64,000 nt of DNA from Linyphia triangularis. Its lineage: Eukaryota > Arthropoda > Arachnida > Araneae > Linyphiidae. Shown here piece after piece: positions 38,147 to 49,200 of this stretch. The notes under the pieces were generated by a model, which saw only the letters and a list, made by a program, of their open reading frames with translations, had not been told where the DNA came from and searched no databases. The stretch is from positions 56,184,487 through 56,248,486 of the forward strand of contig OZ021727.1 in NCBI GenBank assembly GCA_963978545.1. Direction: 5' to 3'. Both the position numbers and the translations under genes were made by a program. Numbering within the stretch: the stretch's first letter is position 1; each line of letters begins with the position of its first letter.

Positions 38147-38323
38147 GGCATGAATTCATGAAAAGTAGAAATTTGCCTCGAAAAACTTCATATCTAGCAA
38201 AATTAAAAATCAAATTTAAAAAAATAAAAAATCATGTATCGATATTTTATCGATATATTTTTCTCTGCAACGATATAGTATCGATATTTATTTTGATCGA
38301 TATTTCCAACCTCTAGTGCTGAA

Positions 38324-39960
38324 GGATTGAATTAAAGTATTTGAATTTATATACCAGCTTTAAGAAGAGTAGTAAAAACTCCTTAACAAAATTTAAAAGT
38401 GAAAAGAACTAGTGTTTTTTATTATGAATTTTGTTTAAGATTTTATATGCTAGCTTATAAAAAAAACTTTTAAAAAGTTTAATAAAAAATACATTTTCCT
38501 TTCAATTTTTTTAATGAACTTAAATTTCGAAGTAAATTTGCATGTTTTGAAAGAATACTTTGGCAGAAATTGTGGTCGAAAAAAGTAGAATTATGTCTAT
38601 GGGGCCTGGATATACTGACGATGGCTTTAAAATGTTAATTCAATGTTAAATTTTAAAAAATTTATAAACATTACCGAAGATGAAAAAAATTAATGAAATA
38701 TGTTTGATTTAAAGTTGAATAAAAGAATTTTTTAAAGAAAATATGCTTCTGCTTAAAGTATTTATTAACACACAGGCATATAAAGTAAATAAATTTCTAG
38801 ATTTACTTCCCCAACCCCCCTTCTCCATACCATTAGATGTAAAATGATCAGAAACTATCGATACATGATCATTTTGCCCGACTTTTCACACACAATTTGC
38901 TATTTCCGGATATATTTATAATAATGCCCGACTAGGAAAATTTTCTCAAGGATTTTATGTAATCGCAGAAAAATCCCTCAATTCATAAAAGCCTATTGAG
39001 TCATAGGAGGTGCAAGTACAACCTAAGCTTGGACAGTAGTAGTTCAATTGAGGTAAAAATAAAAATGAGATCTGAAAAATTGTACAATGAATCGCGGGAA
39101 CTCACAGGTGATTTTGCGTAGAAGAGGACAACAATGTCTGTTGTTTGGTTGCCCCCTCCCCCAAGATTCTGAGGGATGCCCCTTCCCCCCCCCCCCTCTT
39201 TCCGTGCTCCATTATTTAGAAGAGCAAAACCCGCGGTTGTTATTCATAGAGCTATTTTTAGTTTGCTTGTGAGAGATGGAGAATTTGATATTTTTATACG
39301 AATAATGGCTGTCTGGATTTCGCTACAACTTTTTTTTTTTTTTTTTTTTTTTTTTTACAGCAAAGCACTCTAGGATGATGTTAATTATAATGTATGTTAA
39401 TGTTTTGTCTAATTGATAAAAAATTATTATTTCGAGAATAATATAAGAATATACTCAATTATTTTTATAAATAAAAGAATAAAATTTTTTAGTTCTATTT
39501 CTAACATACTACTCTGAATTAAATAGTATATCTATAAAATCTAATGATTTAATAAAACAATTGTTTCTGATCGATCTAGAGCATCATAAAACTGAATTTT
39601 AGAAGTGAACGCATTTCACTTTTCCATATGTACAAACACTGTTGGTAAAACATTTTTTAACCCAATTTTTTTTTAATTTAATGCATCAAAATAATAATAT
39701 ATTTACTACTCCAAGTTATCGCACCGTATCTTTGAACAAAAATCGATGATTTCGAATACCAGAGGTGAATAATCCATGATATATACAAAACCAAACTCTA
39801 TAAATTCAAAATTTAAATCACATCTTTACAAAACATTTTTTCTAATATTTAATTGCATTCTTCTAAGTAACCCCTGGGGCTTCGGTTCCATTACAAAGCA
39901 CCAGCATATGGACCATTACACAGCAATAACTTTTTTACTCCCCCTCCCCCCTAAAGATAA
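38324..39960. other. AT-rich stretch with homopolymers
   Basis: A 27-nt T run at 39330-39356 is followed directly by ACAG, which looks like a strong 3' splice acceptor but has no identifiable exon after it. C-rich runs occur at 39155-39197. The short frames in 39087-39373 are compositional. Confidence 0.4.
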
Positions 39961-39966
39961 TCTCCC

Positions 39967-40143
39967 ACGTCATTTTTCATCCACTCCCTGAAGGTCACTG
40001 TACCACCGAGGGGTTTACCCACCCCCGAGTATAAGAACGTCACCTGTTGCCACCACGGGGACCAAACGTCACTTCCTGGGGGAGGGTTGTTCTTCGAAAC
40101 CGGATACGTCAGGGCATGATTTTCAACTGAACTGAAATGACGT
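39967..40143. promoter_or_regulatory. Cluster of five CRE half-sites (ACGTCA/TGACGT)
   Basis: ACGTCA occurs at 39967-39972, 40037-40042, 40066-40071 and 40106-40111, and TGACGT at 40138-40143: five in 177 bp within a GC-richer patch. This hexamer is the core bound by CREB/ATF-type bZIP factors. The density is far above the expectation for a 6-mer. No TATA box or exon was recognised next to it. It is either an enhancer-like element or part of an unrecognised repeat. Confidence 0.4.
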
Positions 40144-40199
40144 GATTGGGATGGCGACAATTATACATATGTGCACTGTGGAGTTTGAAAAAAAAAAAA

Positions 40200-41220
40200 A
40201 AGAACGGTTGTATTTTTTCTGTGTAGTCCCGTCACAGTTATACAAAGAAATACCGGTGGGGTCGGGGATTTTTGCAGAGATTTTTAACTGTTCATTCATC
40301 TTAGCCTTAAGATCTAAAAATATCCACCAGACGGTTGGAAGTGTCAAAAAACCGTGATGACTTAAGGACTTGGAGTAAGAAATAAGTGTTGGTGGGAATT
40401 TTAGGTCAAAGTTCTTGTAGTTCTGTGTCGAGTTAACAGTGTCACTATGTGAAGGTTAAATTCGAATTGCATGTAGTGAGAAGGTTAAATTAGTAATTTT
40501 TATTAAGGTTCAGTTTTGAAATTGCGTTATAAAAGAATGCTTCTACAGTTTGTAACATCAAATTAGTCACTTAACCGCAAATCCACAGTAATAAATTTAT
40601 TTTTTCAAAATAGTTTTGATCTAAACTTTCTATTCTACGTCCAACGACAAATTATTAAAATTAAATTATATTCAAATCCAGTAAAAGTAGAAAAGTTACT
40701 CAACACTTTTTTATTTTGATTTATTTTACAATTTTTCTTAAAAAAAAAATTCTATAAAAATACAATTTCAATTTATGTTTTACAATGATGATGAATAATA
40801 TTAAACAATTTAAATTTTCAGAAAAATATTTAATTTTGATACACCGCAGTTTAAATTAAGTTGTTTTCTTAATGGAAAATTTCAAAAATCAACCCCTAAT
40901 AGCATAACATTACTTTACTTATTTTACTTTTAATGATTTATTAAAACCATCCCTGAAATATTTCTTCCACAATCTTCAGCAATGCATTCTGGAGAAATAT
41001 CATGATTTAAAGAAATACCGTTAATCTCCATCTTAATCCCAGCAACTGACATTTAAAATTTCGAGAAATTCAAGCAACCTTTTTTTTTTTCTTATATCAC
41101 CTACACCAAACCAACTAAAAATATCTTCCGGACACAAATTTTCCATCATAAGTGAGACGATGCGAACGCCAGGTGTTGTGAAGAGGCGAAAATTTGTTTT
41201 TATTTATTCTATCGCGTGGG
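40200..41220. other. AT-rich stretch, no gene seen
   Basis: AT-rich apart from the first 200 bp, where short frames overlap on both strands (40142-40357 plus, 40123-40347 minus). Nothing supported. Confidence 0.4.
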
Positions 41221-41222
41221 TT

Positions 41223-41324
41223 CACTCTCTCTCTCTAACAACCGGAAGGGTCGACATACGGCAAAACATCCGGTCAGAAGGAATGACCTTGGTATAAAGA
41301 GTCCCTAGGTATTGACCTTGGTCT
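41223..41324 (+). promoter_or_regulatory. Candidate TATA promoter with GAGA, ETS and nuclear-receptor sites
   Basis: In order: a CTCTCTCTCTCT GAGA-factor-like tract (41224-41236), an ACCGGAAG ETS-like site (41241-41248), a reverse CATCCGGT (41267-41274), TGACCTTGG (41284-41292) immediately abutting TATAAA (41293-41298), and a second TGACCTTGG (41313-41321). TGACCTTGG is the complement of CCAAGGTCA, the extended half-site used by FTZ-F1/SF-1/ERR-type receptors. Transcription would start near 41324, 40 bp before an ATG-led frame. Confidence 0.4.
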
Positions 41325-41363
41325 AGAACCTTTCTCTTTTTGCCCTGTTTTCATGAGAACAAT

Positions 41364-41512
41364 ATGTTTGTTTTTCTTGTTTTTGTAGGGGTTGTGAAAA
41401 TTATGTGTCTGGGACAGCAGGTATTTTCTTTTTCGACTTCATCTTGTTTTAGCCCTCTGACCCGAGTGTTCGAGTATCTTCTCTTGCTACTCTGTAGCAC
41501 GACTTATTCGTG
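41364..41512 (+). CDS. Candidate first coding exon with signal-peptide-like start
   Basis: Starts at an ATG with A at -3. The first 17 residues (MFVFLVFVGVVKIMCLG) look like a signal peptide or membrane anchor, followed by QQVFSFSTSS and a second Leu-rich stretch. The frame would stop in the next codons, but just before that lies GTAAGAAG (from 41513), a strong 5' splice site giving a phase-2 exon end. An earlier out-of-frame ATG at 41353 opens a short upstream frame. Support comes from the TATA box 71 bp upstream plus the donor; I do not recognise the protein and see no second exon. Confidence 0.28.
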
Positions 41513-41520
41513 GTAAGAAG

Positions 41521-42157
41521 CTAAGCGCATAATGCTATTTTAAGGGTTGTAATTCTAAATTAATTTATAAAAAGTTATTTTTATTCATATATATATATAT
41601 ACATACATAGATGGATATGGATGTCCCGATTGATTGAATTATTGGCTCGTCGAAGTTTTCAACGTGATTCTACTTGAAGAGCATAAATTTTGCTTTGACA
41701 ATTCGGGTGTTGTGTACGGAAAACAAAATACATTTGGTCAGATTACGACAAGGTAGCATGATAGTTATGGAAGTTATTACTATGTCAAGCTCCTATGATT
41801 AATTTGTTTTATTTAGTTTGAATTATAAGTTTACAATCGGATATGTACTATTGTATTATAATTAGTCTTGTACATATAAAAGAAAGCAAACGGATTTTAT
41901 GGTATTTTGGTCTGAATTAAATATAAAAATACGTATCTCCTATATGTACAGATTTCAATTTCACGACTACGCCTGTGTTTGAAATTTTTTTAATATATAA
42001 TCTTTAAACAATTACTTGTATTATCAATGGGGGAAATCGTCTAATACCTTTCTTAATATAGAAGGTCATATCGAAGAAGGGAACATAAGGATTAAAAATA
42101 TTTTAAATAGGCGTTTTCGTTTGTTTGTTTTTTCATTCTAAAGTGTTTAAATCCCTT
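41521..42157. other. AT-rich stretch, possible intron
   Basis: AT-rich sequence after the candidate donor. No branch/acceptor/exon combination stood out. Confidence 0.35.
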
Positions 42158-42446
42158 AAAGTGATAGCTCAAGGTCCTTCTCTTGAAGTCTATTCCAAGA
42201 TTACTTGTTAATAGCCACTATTTCCTGGTTTTTGATTTTTAATTCGGATATATCGTTTCAAAGTCTGTCTAGGTCTTTAGAACAAGTACCAGTTGCCTTA
42301 ATCAAACAAATTCGATTCGTCCTTCTTTTGTTCTTCATTCGTATAAAATGGTTCGCCCACTTTATTTTCTGAATTTTGATATTTGCTATAATATATGATC
42401 CCCTGTAGCACGTTGAAGTTATTGAATTTATCTTGTCACGTGCCAT
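42158..42446 (-). pseudogene. Non-LTR retrotransposon (LINE) ORF2 C-terminal remnant
   Basis: On the minus strand the frame reads IKIQKIKWANHFIRM and continues ...TNRICLIKATGT, then, past a stop at 42258-42260, resumes with ELKIKNQEIVAIN and SWNRLQEK. This matches the well-known tail downstream of many LINE-type reverse transcriptases (K-x-x-R/K-I/L-R/K-W-x-x-H-x-x-R-M ... G-x-R ... N-W-x-x-V-A-x-x-R-x-x-W-R-x-L-x-E-K-A). In-frame stops and loss of the GRP segment show it is dead. The reverse-transcriptase core is absent, so the copy is 5'-truncated. The clade cannot be set from this piece. Confidence 0.65.
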
Positions 42447-43140
42447 TTATTTATTCTCCACCAAAAATACTTCGCTCTATCACTCCAAGGACTCTCCCTT
42501 GTCTGTCTTCCTTAATATACCAGATTAATAATCTAGTTAAACACTGATATGAGTAAACAGTTCTAGAAAAGTAGTTTTAATTTTTATCGCGTTTAATTGT
42601 TTCTTGTTAATACATAAAAATATCAGCTTAAAGATTATGTTTGGTATTATTTGTTTTTGGTATTTCTTATATATAATTATTGTTAACTAAGTGCCTAGTG
42701 TAATTTAAACTATTATTTTAAGAAATGTTCTGCACTGTTTACCGAATGAGGGATTAGACTCTGTTGTTAAAAATTCTCTACTCTGTCCTAATACACTATA
42801 GCATATACATTTCATTATCAATACACTTACAAATTTGATCTACACATATGATGTTTTGAATAGCCATTGATAGTTTAGATACCTATTGACGTTTACTTGA
42901 TTTGAATCAACTTTTAAGATTTCTACATGATTCGATTATTATAGTTCTACTTTCATGGTTCAATTATTATAGTTAATAATTAACCATATCTTTAATGACT
43001 TCCATTTCCCTTTTCTACAAAATCATAAAATGCAAAATCTTTTCAACCAACTCACTCACACATTCCATCTAAAGGCATATTTTCTAACTTTCTTAAAATA
43101 GCAATCTTAATCGTAGACTTCGCCTTCGCCCCCCTCCCCC
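42447..43140. other. AT-rich stretch, no gene seen
   Basis: AT-rich between the LINE remnant and the nuclear-receptor site cluster. Nothing recognised. Confidence 0.4.
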
Positions 43141-43160
43141 TTAAAAAACACCAGGTGTGG

Positions 43161-43260
43161 AGTTCAGTGAACTTCTCAATAACAGATGGTCATGACCAGC
43201 TGACTGAGCTGGTCACTTCCAAGTGGACCTTAAAGACAACTTCCGACTGACCAGCGGTCA
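43161..43260. promoter_or_regulatory. Cluster of palindromic nuclear-receptor sites, including an ecdysone-type IR-1
   Basis: AGTTCAGTGAACT at 43161-43173 is a perfect inverted repeat with one spacer base and fits the ecdysone response consensus RG(G/T)TCANTGA(C/A)CY exactly. TGGTCATGACCA at 43187-43198 is a 12-bp palindrome of GGTCA half-sites with no spacer. TGACCAGCT/AGCTGGTCA (43193-43201, 43207-43215) is an inverted pair around five bases. TGACCAGCGGTCA at 43248-43260 is everted TGACC/GGTCA around three bases. Four dyads in 100 bp is unusual. The block is GC-richer than its surroundings. Confidence 0.5.
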
Positions 43261-43299
43261 GTGCCACTGAAGACATTGTTATGGCTCACAGAAGCTTGC

Positions 43300-46110
43300 A
43301 GCGTAATAAAATGCTCTGATACGGTGAATTGGTGTTGATGTTTGTTGTGTATTTTGTGGTTAGGCAACCTCAACCTATATGTGTGGTGCTTTCTGGCTGA
43401 TTTTTCTAACTCAAATTCCTGGTTCGTTGTCCTTTATCCATGTATGTATAACTTATTTGTATCTAATGGAGTAAAATTGCAATTTTTAATACGGTGAAAT
43501 TCGTATTAGCTGTACAATTAACTTTGACTATTCAAATCTATTATAATGGAATTGATATCGGAAAATTATTTTCTACATCTAAACTCATCGTGCATGTTTC
43601 TTCAGTGGAGCACAATATGAATTTATGCAACAAATTATACTGGTATTGTAGAATTATTTTAATTTTCCTTATTGAATCAACTTTGGTTGGGAAGTAATAA
43701 CTTTTTAACAAGCATTGTGTTGGAAAATAAGCCGACAGTTTTCTAGCAACGTTAAGCATGAAAGCGATTTCTTGCAAACTCAAAAAGTGCAATAATTATT
43801 CAAAAACAAATATTAAAACATTCCTTTTTTTTATCATTATTATTTAAACTTTTTTTAAGACGATACTTAATCTACCTTGCTCCTACCTTTACGTTATTGT
43901 CGAAACTAGTCATATTCCTTAGCTCTTTCTTCTTACGAAATATAATTTAATATAGTAACTAAATGCAAATTATTTTTAATCACCGGTTACAAATTTCAGG
44001 GTTATCACGTTCGATGACTTTCTAGACCTTGAAGGTTTTTATCAGATGCCTCGAATATTTCTTTTGGATATTTAATTTTATGCTAGGTTATTAATTGCTT
44101 AGCTTGCTTTTATTAATATTTTTCTGAATACTTAACTGGTGATCTCAGCAGAATATACTAGTTTTTTTTTTGCATTTAATGCTTTGCATCGTCGACTTAT
44201 TTTTGTTGCAAGAATGCAATTTTGACCATATTTTCTTTAAAATCTATACTAATTAAATGCATTTACTGTTGATGCCATACAAGACGATTGTTCAAGGATT
44301 ATCTACTTGAACGAGTTACAATCCCCATAAAATTTTTATTATTGCACATATCGAATTTAAAGCAATACCTTCGTGTGGAATTGCGTATACAAAGTTTGTC
44401 AAAAGTACTTCGAAAAAATAATTTTAAGATAAAAAAAAAGCCACTTATTTGTCTTCTTAATGTTCTTGTTGTACAGATATGTAAAAAAAGAAGGCATTTT
44501 CCCTTTCTGTGTCTTATCTTCAGTTCTCCTTTTTTTTAAAAATTCTTTTTCTTAAAAAATCAAGTACAGATAGAGATTTAGTTTTACCCCAATATTTGTA
44601 TTAATATGTCATTTAAAAGCATTGCAAATAATTTTTAAAAATCAATACAAATTGGACTAATAATAATTACATCATATTTTGGCAGTTTCACAAATAAATT
44701 TTTTATTATTTTTTTTATATATATTTTTTAATAGTACTCATTCCATTCACTGATGTGGACCTGTTCTCTAACTTTTGAAGGTTATCCAATGACTCATTTA
44801 ATTAACGTACCCATTTATTATAAGAATTTTAATTGCCATATTATTCATTTATCATTCGAATTTAATTGCCATATTATTCAAATAAGACGATGCGTTTAAG
44901 AAACTTCATCAATATTAAAATTGTATTGTCACTTAGATGAGACACTGACATTTTTAATTAGTTTTCTTTTATAATTTCAAGCGCTATTAAATGAATGCAA
45001 ATAACTTTATTAACTTTTTTAGTAATCCACAATGCTTTCTCTATCATTAGTTTGAAAATTAAGCTAAGTTAATAATATTGAACTTTATTACACAGTATTT
45101 TAAAAATGTGTTAGAAGAAAAATATTTTAACCACTTTTTTCTGATAATTATGTGAAGGAAGAAAGTCTTTTTTCCGTAAATTCAAATATTATTTTACTAT
45201 CATAAATTAAATAATTCAACCGAGAATGAGCATATTGTAAAATGCAATTAACTTAATTTCGTAAAATTAGTATTCAATAATAAAGTGCAATTATAAATTT
45301 AATGAAATTTCTTTTGTTCTCAGATTTAAAAAATCTCATAATTCGTTTTAAAATTTGTTCAACGAAAACAATTTTTCAAAAGTTAATCACATGTCATTAA
45401 TCACAATCAATTATCGTATTTGATACTTTTGTAACAGTGATGATATACTTTTCATTCCATAAACAAAATAGAAGTACACTTTGATTCAAAGAGTGGTACA
45501 TTCGAACTGGAAAGCTAAATCCCACGTTTTATACTTATAATTCAAATAAAACATTGCCATTTAATAATGACATCGCGAAACAAATCCTACTCTTAATTGG
45601 GAGAACATAAAAATTCTATCTGGAAAAGTTTTTTTTCCCTCTTCCCGTCTTCACGCTTCAACCTAATTAACATGTGGTGGTAGTCAAAATCTTTGACTTG
45701 AGTGTTCATTTTCTGTCAATTCATTATGACTCTTTTTAAGATTTGTGTCCTGTTTGGAATATTCAATGAGTAGTGTACTTTAACGTCCAAACAGAAAAAA
45801 AAAAAAAAAAAAAAACCGTACACAGTCAATTTGACCTGTTTCCATTTATCCCCTTTATTTATGCAAAAACCTGTCCTCTACATTGAACCGTGTGATGAGT
45901 TAACTTTCACCTGCTTTCATCAGCACTAGGTAATGGGAAAGAGAAGTGGGTGAAACTGTCATATTTTTCTTGTTCTTATTCCGCTAACCTCAATGCTCAA
46001 CCCATAAATTATTCAAGGCTTATTGGTTGCATGAAACATACAAATACACCGACAATGATTATTATTTAGTTTCTCATTCCTTAAGGGTTTTCTCCAGATG
46101 TTGTGAAACG
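43300..46110. other. AT-rich stretch, minor repeats only
   Basis: Contains the 20-bp direct repeat at 44828/44861 (listed) and a 21-nt A run at 45795-45815. Overlapping plus/minus frames at 43494-43792 are compositional. Confidence 0.4.
44828..44880 (+). repeat. 20-bp direct repeat, 33-bp spacing
   Basis: TTTAATTGCCATATTATTCA occurs identically at 44828-44847 and 44861-44880. Confidence 0.9.

Positions 46111-46136
<26 letters not shown>
46111..46136 (+). repeat. Poly-T run (26 nt)
   Basis: Uninterrupted T run in AT-rich DNA. It may be the reverse complement of a retroposon tail, but no body was recognised to its right. Confidence 0.9.
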
Positions 46137-46142
<6 letters not shown>

Positions 46143-46239
46143 AATGCGATTTAGAATAATTAACACATTAAAGGCATGGTTGTTTATTGTCATTCTTATT
46201 CATGAACTTCCTTTTACGAAATGTTTTTCTTTTTTTTAA

Positions 46240-49200
46240 TTTCTATATATTTGTAGAAGATAAGGGAACTTATGCATAGCGGCGTTATAGGAAACTACTC
46301 TGATTAGTCCCAAGTTTTAGCAGACGATAAAACCCGCTCCAAATTACATCGTGCGTAAGGTCAATCCAAGATGGAGAATTTATCTTAAATACTCTAACTG
46401 TGATAAAGAATTCTTATACATTTCAATTTAATTATTGCACTAACGATATTTTTAATAAAAATACAGTCACTGCTTGTCTTATTTCCTTAATATAAGTTAA
46501 GATAAAAACTTCTGGAATAACTGCAGATAAGTTTTAAGCAACTTTCAACGTACCAAGACACGGAATAATAACTGGAAGTTGGATATCTCGGAGATGTAAG
46601 CCTCTCCAATCTTGTAGAAGTCAGAAATGTTATTAAATATACTGGCAAATAATCAGTATATTTAAACATACAAAGGTTTTTGGCTATTCGCATTCTAGCT
46701 TGTTCTGTAAGTTTTGTGTAAATAGAATACTTTCTACAAGTAAGATTAGTAATAGTTATCTCCGCTACTATCGTTGTTCTCTGCTAACGTCTTTACTCAT
46801 TGTACTTTAACGCTATTTATTTCTCATGTCTTATTGGTCACACATTATGTTATATACTTTAGCCTCAAAGATAATAAACGCTCAAGCGAAAAACAAAACC
46901 AGAATTCGCTGTTATCCTTTTTTCGTTTCACTCAATAAATGTAAGATGAATGTGTATACTTGACTAACATACGTAAATCTATGACTACATACAATATTCT
47001 TGCAACTATAAACAATTTTACTAATATAGACTTTTTAGCAGTAAAAAAATCGTGAGATTGCAATATTTGGTTTATAAGTATTCTATTCCTTCCAATTATT
47101 CAAACAAATATTTCCCCTCCTTTATTATCAAAGAGTGTTAATGATTGATATTCAACAGAAAATTCATTGACGCGTAAGATCGTTTCTTTTTTACATTAGC
47201 ATTCCGTAATTTTTCGCTAAATTTTAGCTATTAACGAAATATCATTAAATTTTCTAAATTATACATAAAAGTTTTTTTCTATAAAGATAAACTCAAGTAA
47301 ACCACGATTGCGTAAAATTTATACAAATACGTAACTGACAGTTGGAAGAGAATTTGAATAAGTTTCGGAAAAAAAAAACAGTCTGAGACAGAACTTACAC
47401 GCTACGGCAGGTTTTTCTGCAGCAGCAGTTCTCTTCATCATAATAGATTCCCTCCGAATATTTTCTTCCTACCACAATTCTTCCTCTTTATTCCCGCCAT
47501 ATTTCTAGCTCATTCAACAATGTTATCTTTTATGTCACTTTAATAAACTCAATGCCGGAAGATGGCAAAAGATGCCTACCTAGCCACTTCTAAAATAATG
47601 AGTCCCGTCTACGTTTTGAACATCCCAACATTACTCGAGGCAATCATTCAGTATACCATGGAAAAGAAAATGCAGACTTCCTCGTTGAGCAATGACACAC
47701 GTTTTGCACACTTTGTCCAGTGGTGCACTCCCCCCCCCCCCCATCCTTTCATTGCAGATAGATTCGTCTTTTTTTTAGATATTCAAAGCGATTTCGCTTT
47801 CCCGTGGTGTGCATTGTCCACAAAGGACTATTCGGCGACATGACCTCGCCTCGGAATTGAATTATGGATTCTTCTGGATGTTCTCAACATGAGGGTTGTT
47901 TCAGCTTTCACTCACCTATTGTAAGAGAATACCTTGAAGGTATGGAATGAAGTACGTGGTTAAAATTGATTCCCGAATGATAAAGTTACAAGCAATGTTA
48001 TCTGCCATTTCCAAAATGTATTCCTATCCAAATTGAGTAGGTAGAAGTTTAATGCACACATTTTCCTTGAAAAGTTGTCGTTATCTTAAACATTTGTTTA
48101 AGTTCTGATCCTCTTAAAATAATAGTTCTCTATTCTTTTCGTCTAAAATATATTTGAATATGTGAAATAATAAGCGTTGTGTGACAGAATATTTTTGTGA
48201 AATGGGTAATGAGTTCATGATTGAGCTGCTTCCAAAACTGTCCACAGGATGATCTGCCTGGAGCCTAAAGGGAGTCTTCACGTCTTTCTAGTTTGAAAGT
48301 TAGGGCGTTTATTTGAGATTACTTGAAGGACCATTGGTCCCGTGGTGGAGGATATGGTATGAAACAGTTGCTTTTGAAATGGTAGTACAAGTACTTGTCT
48401 CAATGGAAATGAATGGTTTCCAGGGTTTTTAGACTTGTGAATAGGATAGCGGAAGATCCAAGCATATTTCTATAGGGTAAGCATAAAACTCGTACGATAC
48501 GAAGTATTATGCGTGAACGGTCTATTAACTTTGCTTTAGGAACGGGTCAGTTAAGAAGGGTAAAAAAATAAAGAAGGGTTAAAGTTAACTTTAGATATGT
48601 GGGGTATGAGGTATAAATGTTTTATGAAACTTATTTATTTGAGATGCATATTGATTATACTTTGTCTCGAATATGATATTTTGACAAATTTACTTACTAA
48701 ATTAGTATATAATACTTCAAACATAGAACTTTTCAGATTTTAAGTTCAATTTAAATCTCTTATTTTATAAGAAACAACAAAAAGCATATATCAGGTCACT
48801 GCACTTTATAAACGCATGATTGAGACTGTTTTTTCAGCCAACTGCTTCAATGTCAATAAAAATACATCCAACAAAAGAACAATACTTTCCAAGAAACTAT
48901 TTTAAGATATTACAAATCAATGATTTTTTTTTGTACGACTCAAACATGAACATGATACTATAAAACTTTTATTGAGAATATGCATTCTGCATTTGAGGGC
49001 ATTGTGTTTTGTTTATTCTCTGTCTGATCATCATTTTTTATATTAATAAGTTAACAAAGTTAGTAAGTTAAATATATGTATTGCATATTTTGACCTTAAA
49101 GTTAATGCTATAATTGTGACTTCTGATTTATTAATTATCACTGCTTTTAATTGAAATTGAAACTCTTACTCCTTTACTCTTAATAATGGTCACAGAGATA

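Larger units (their letters stand above)
37485..38315. mobile_element. 831-bp non-autonomous hAT element with ATCGATA clusters
   Basis: Termini TAGAGGTCGGCAATA and TATTTCCAACCTCTA form an inverted repeat (TAGAGGTYGGMAATA), flanked by the perfect 8-bp duplication GTGCTGAA at 37477-37484 and 38316-38323. The first 105 bp carry five ATCGATA or TATCGAT sites and the last 90 bp carry four. Between them are a perfect 23-bp inverted repeat and a 26-bp minisatellite. The end sequence TAGAGGT is typical of hAT. No coding sequence for a transposase remains. Confidence 0.93.

Noticed and set aside
40178..40192. Poly-A run as a retroposon tail
   Set aside because: Short and without an identifiable retroposed body in front of it.
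46250..46910. Possible solo long terminal repeat
   Set aside because: TATA- and AATAAA-like sequences are present, but no TG...CA ends with a target duplication and no second copy could be found.
47562..47843. 93-codon plus-strand frame
   Set aside because: It includes a proline run from a C tract; no motif, start context or splice support.
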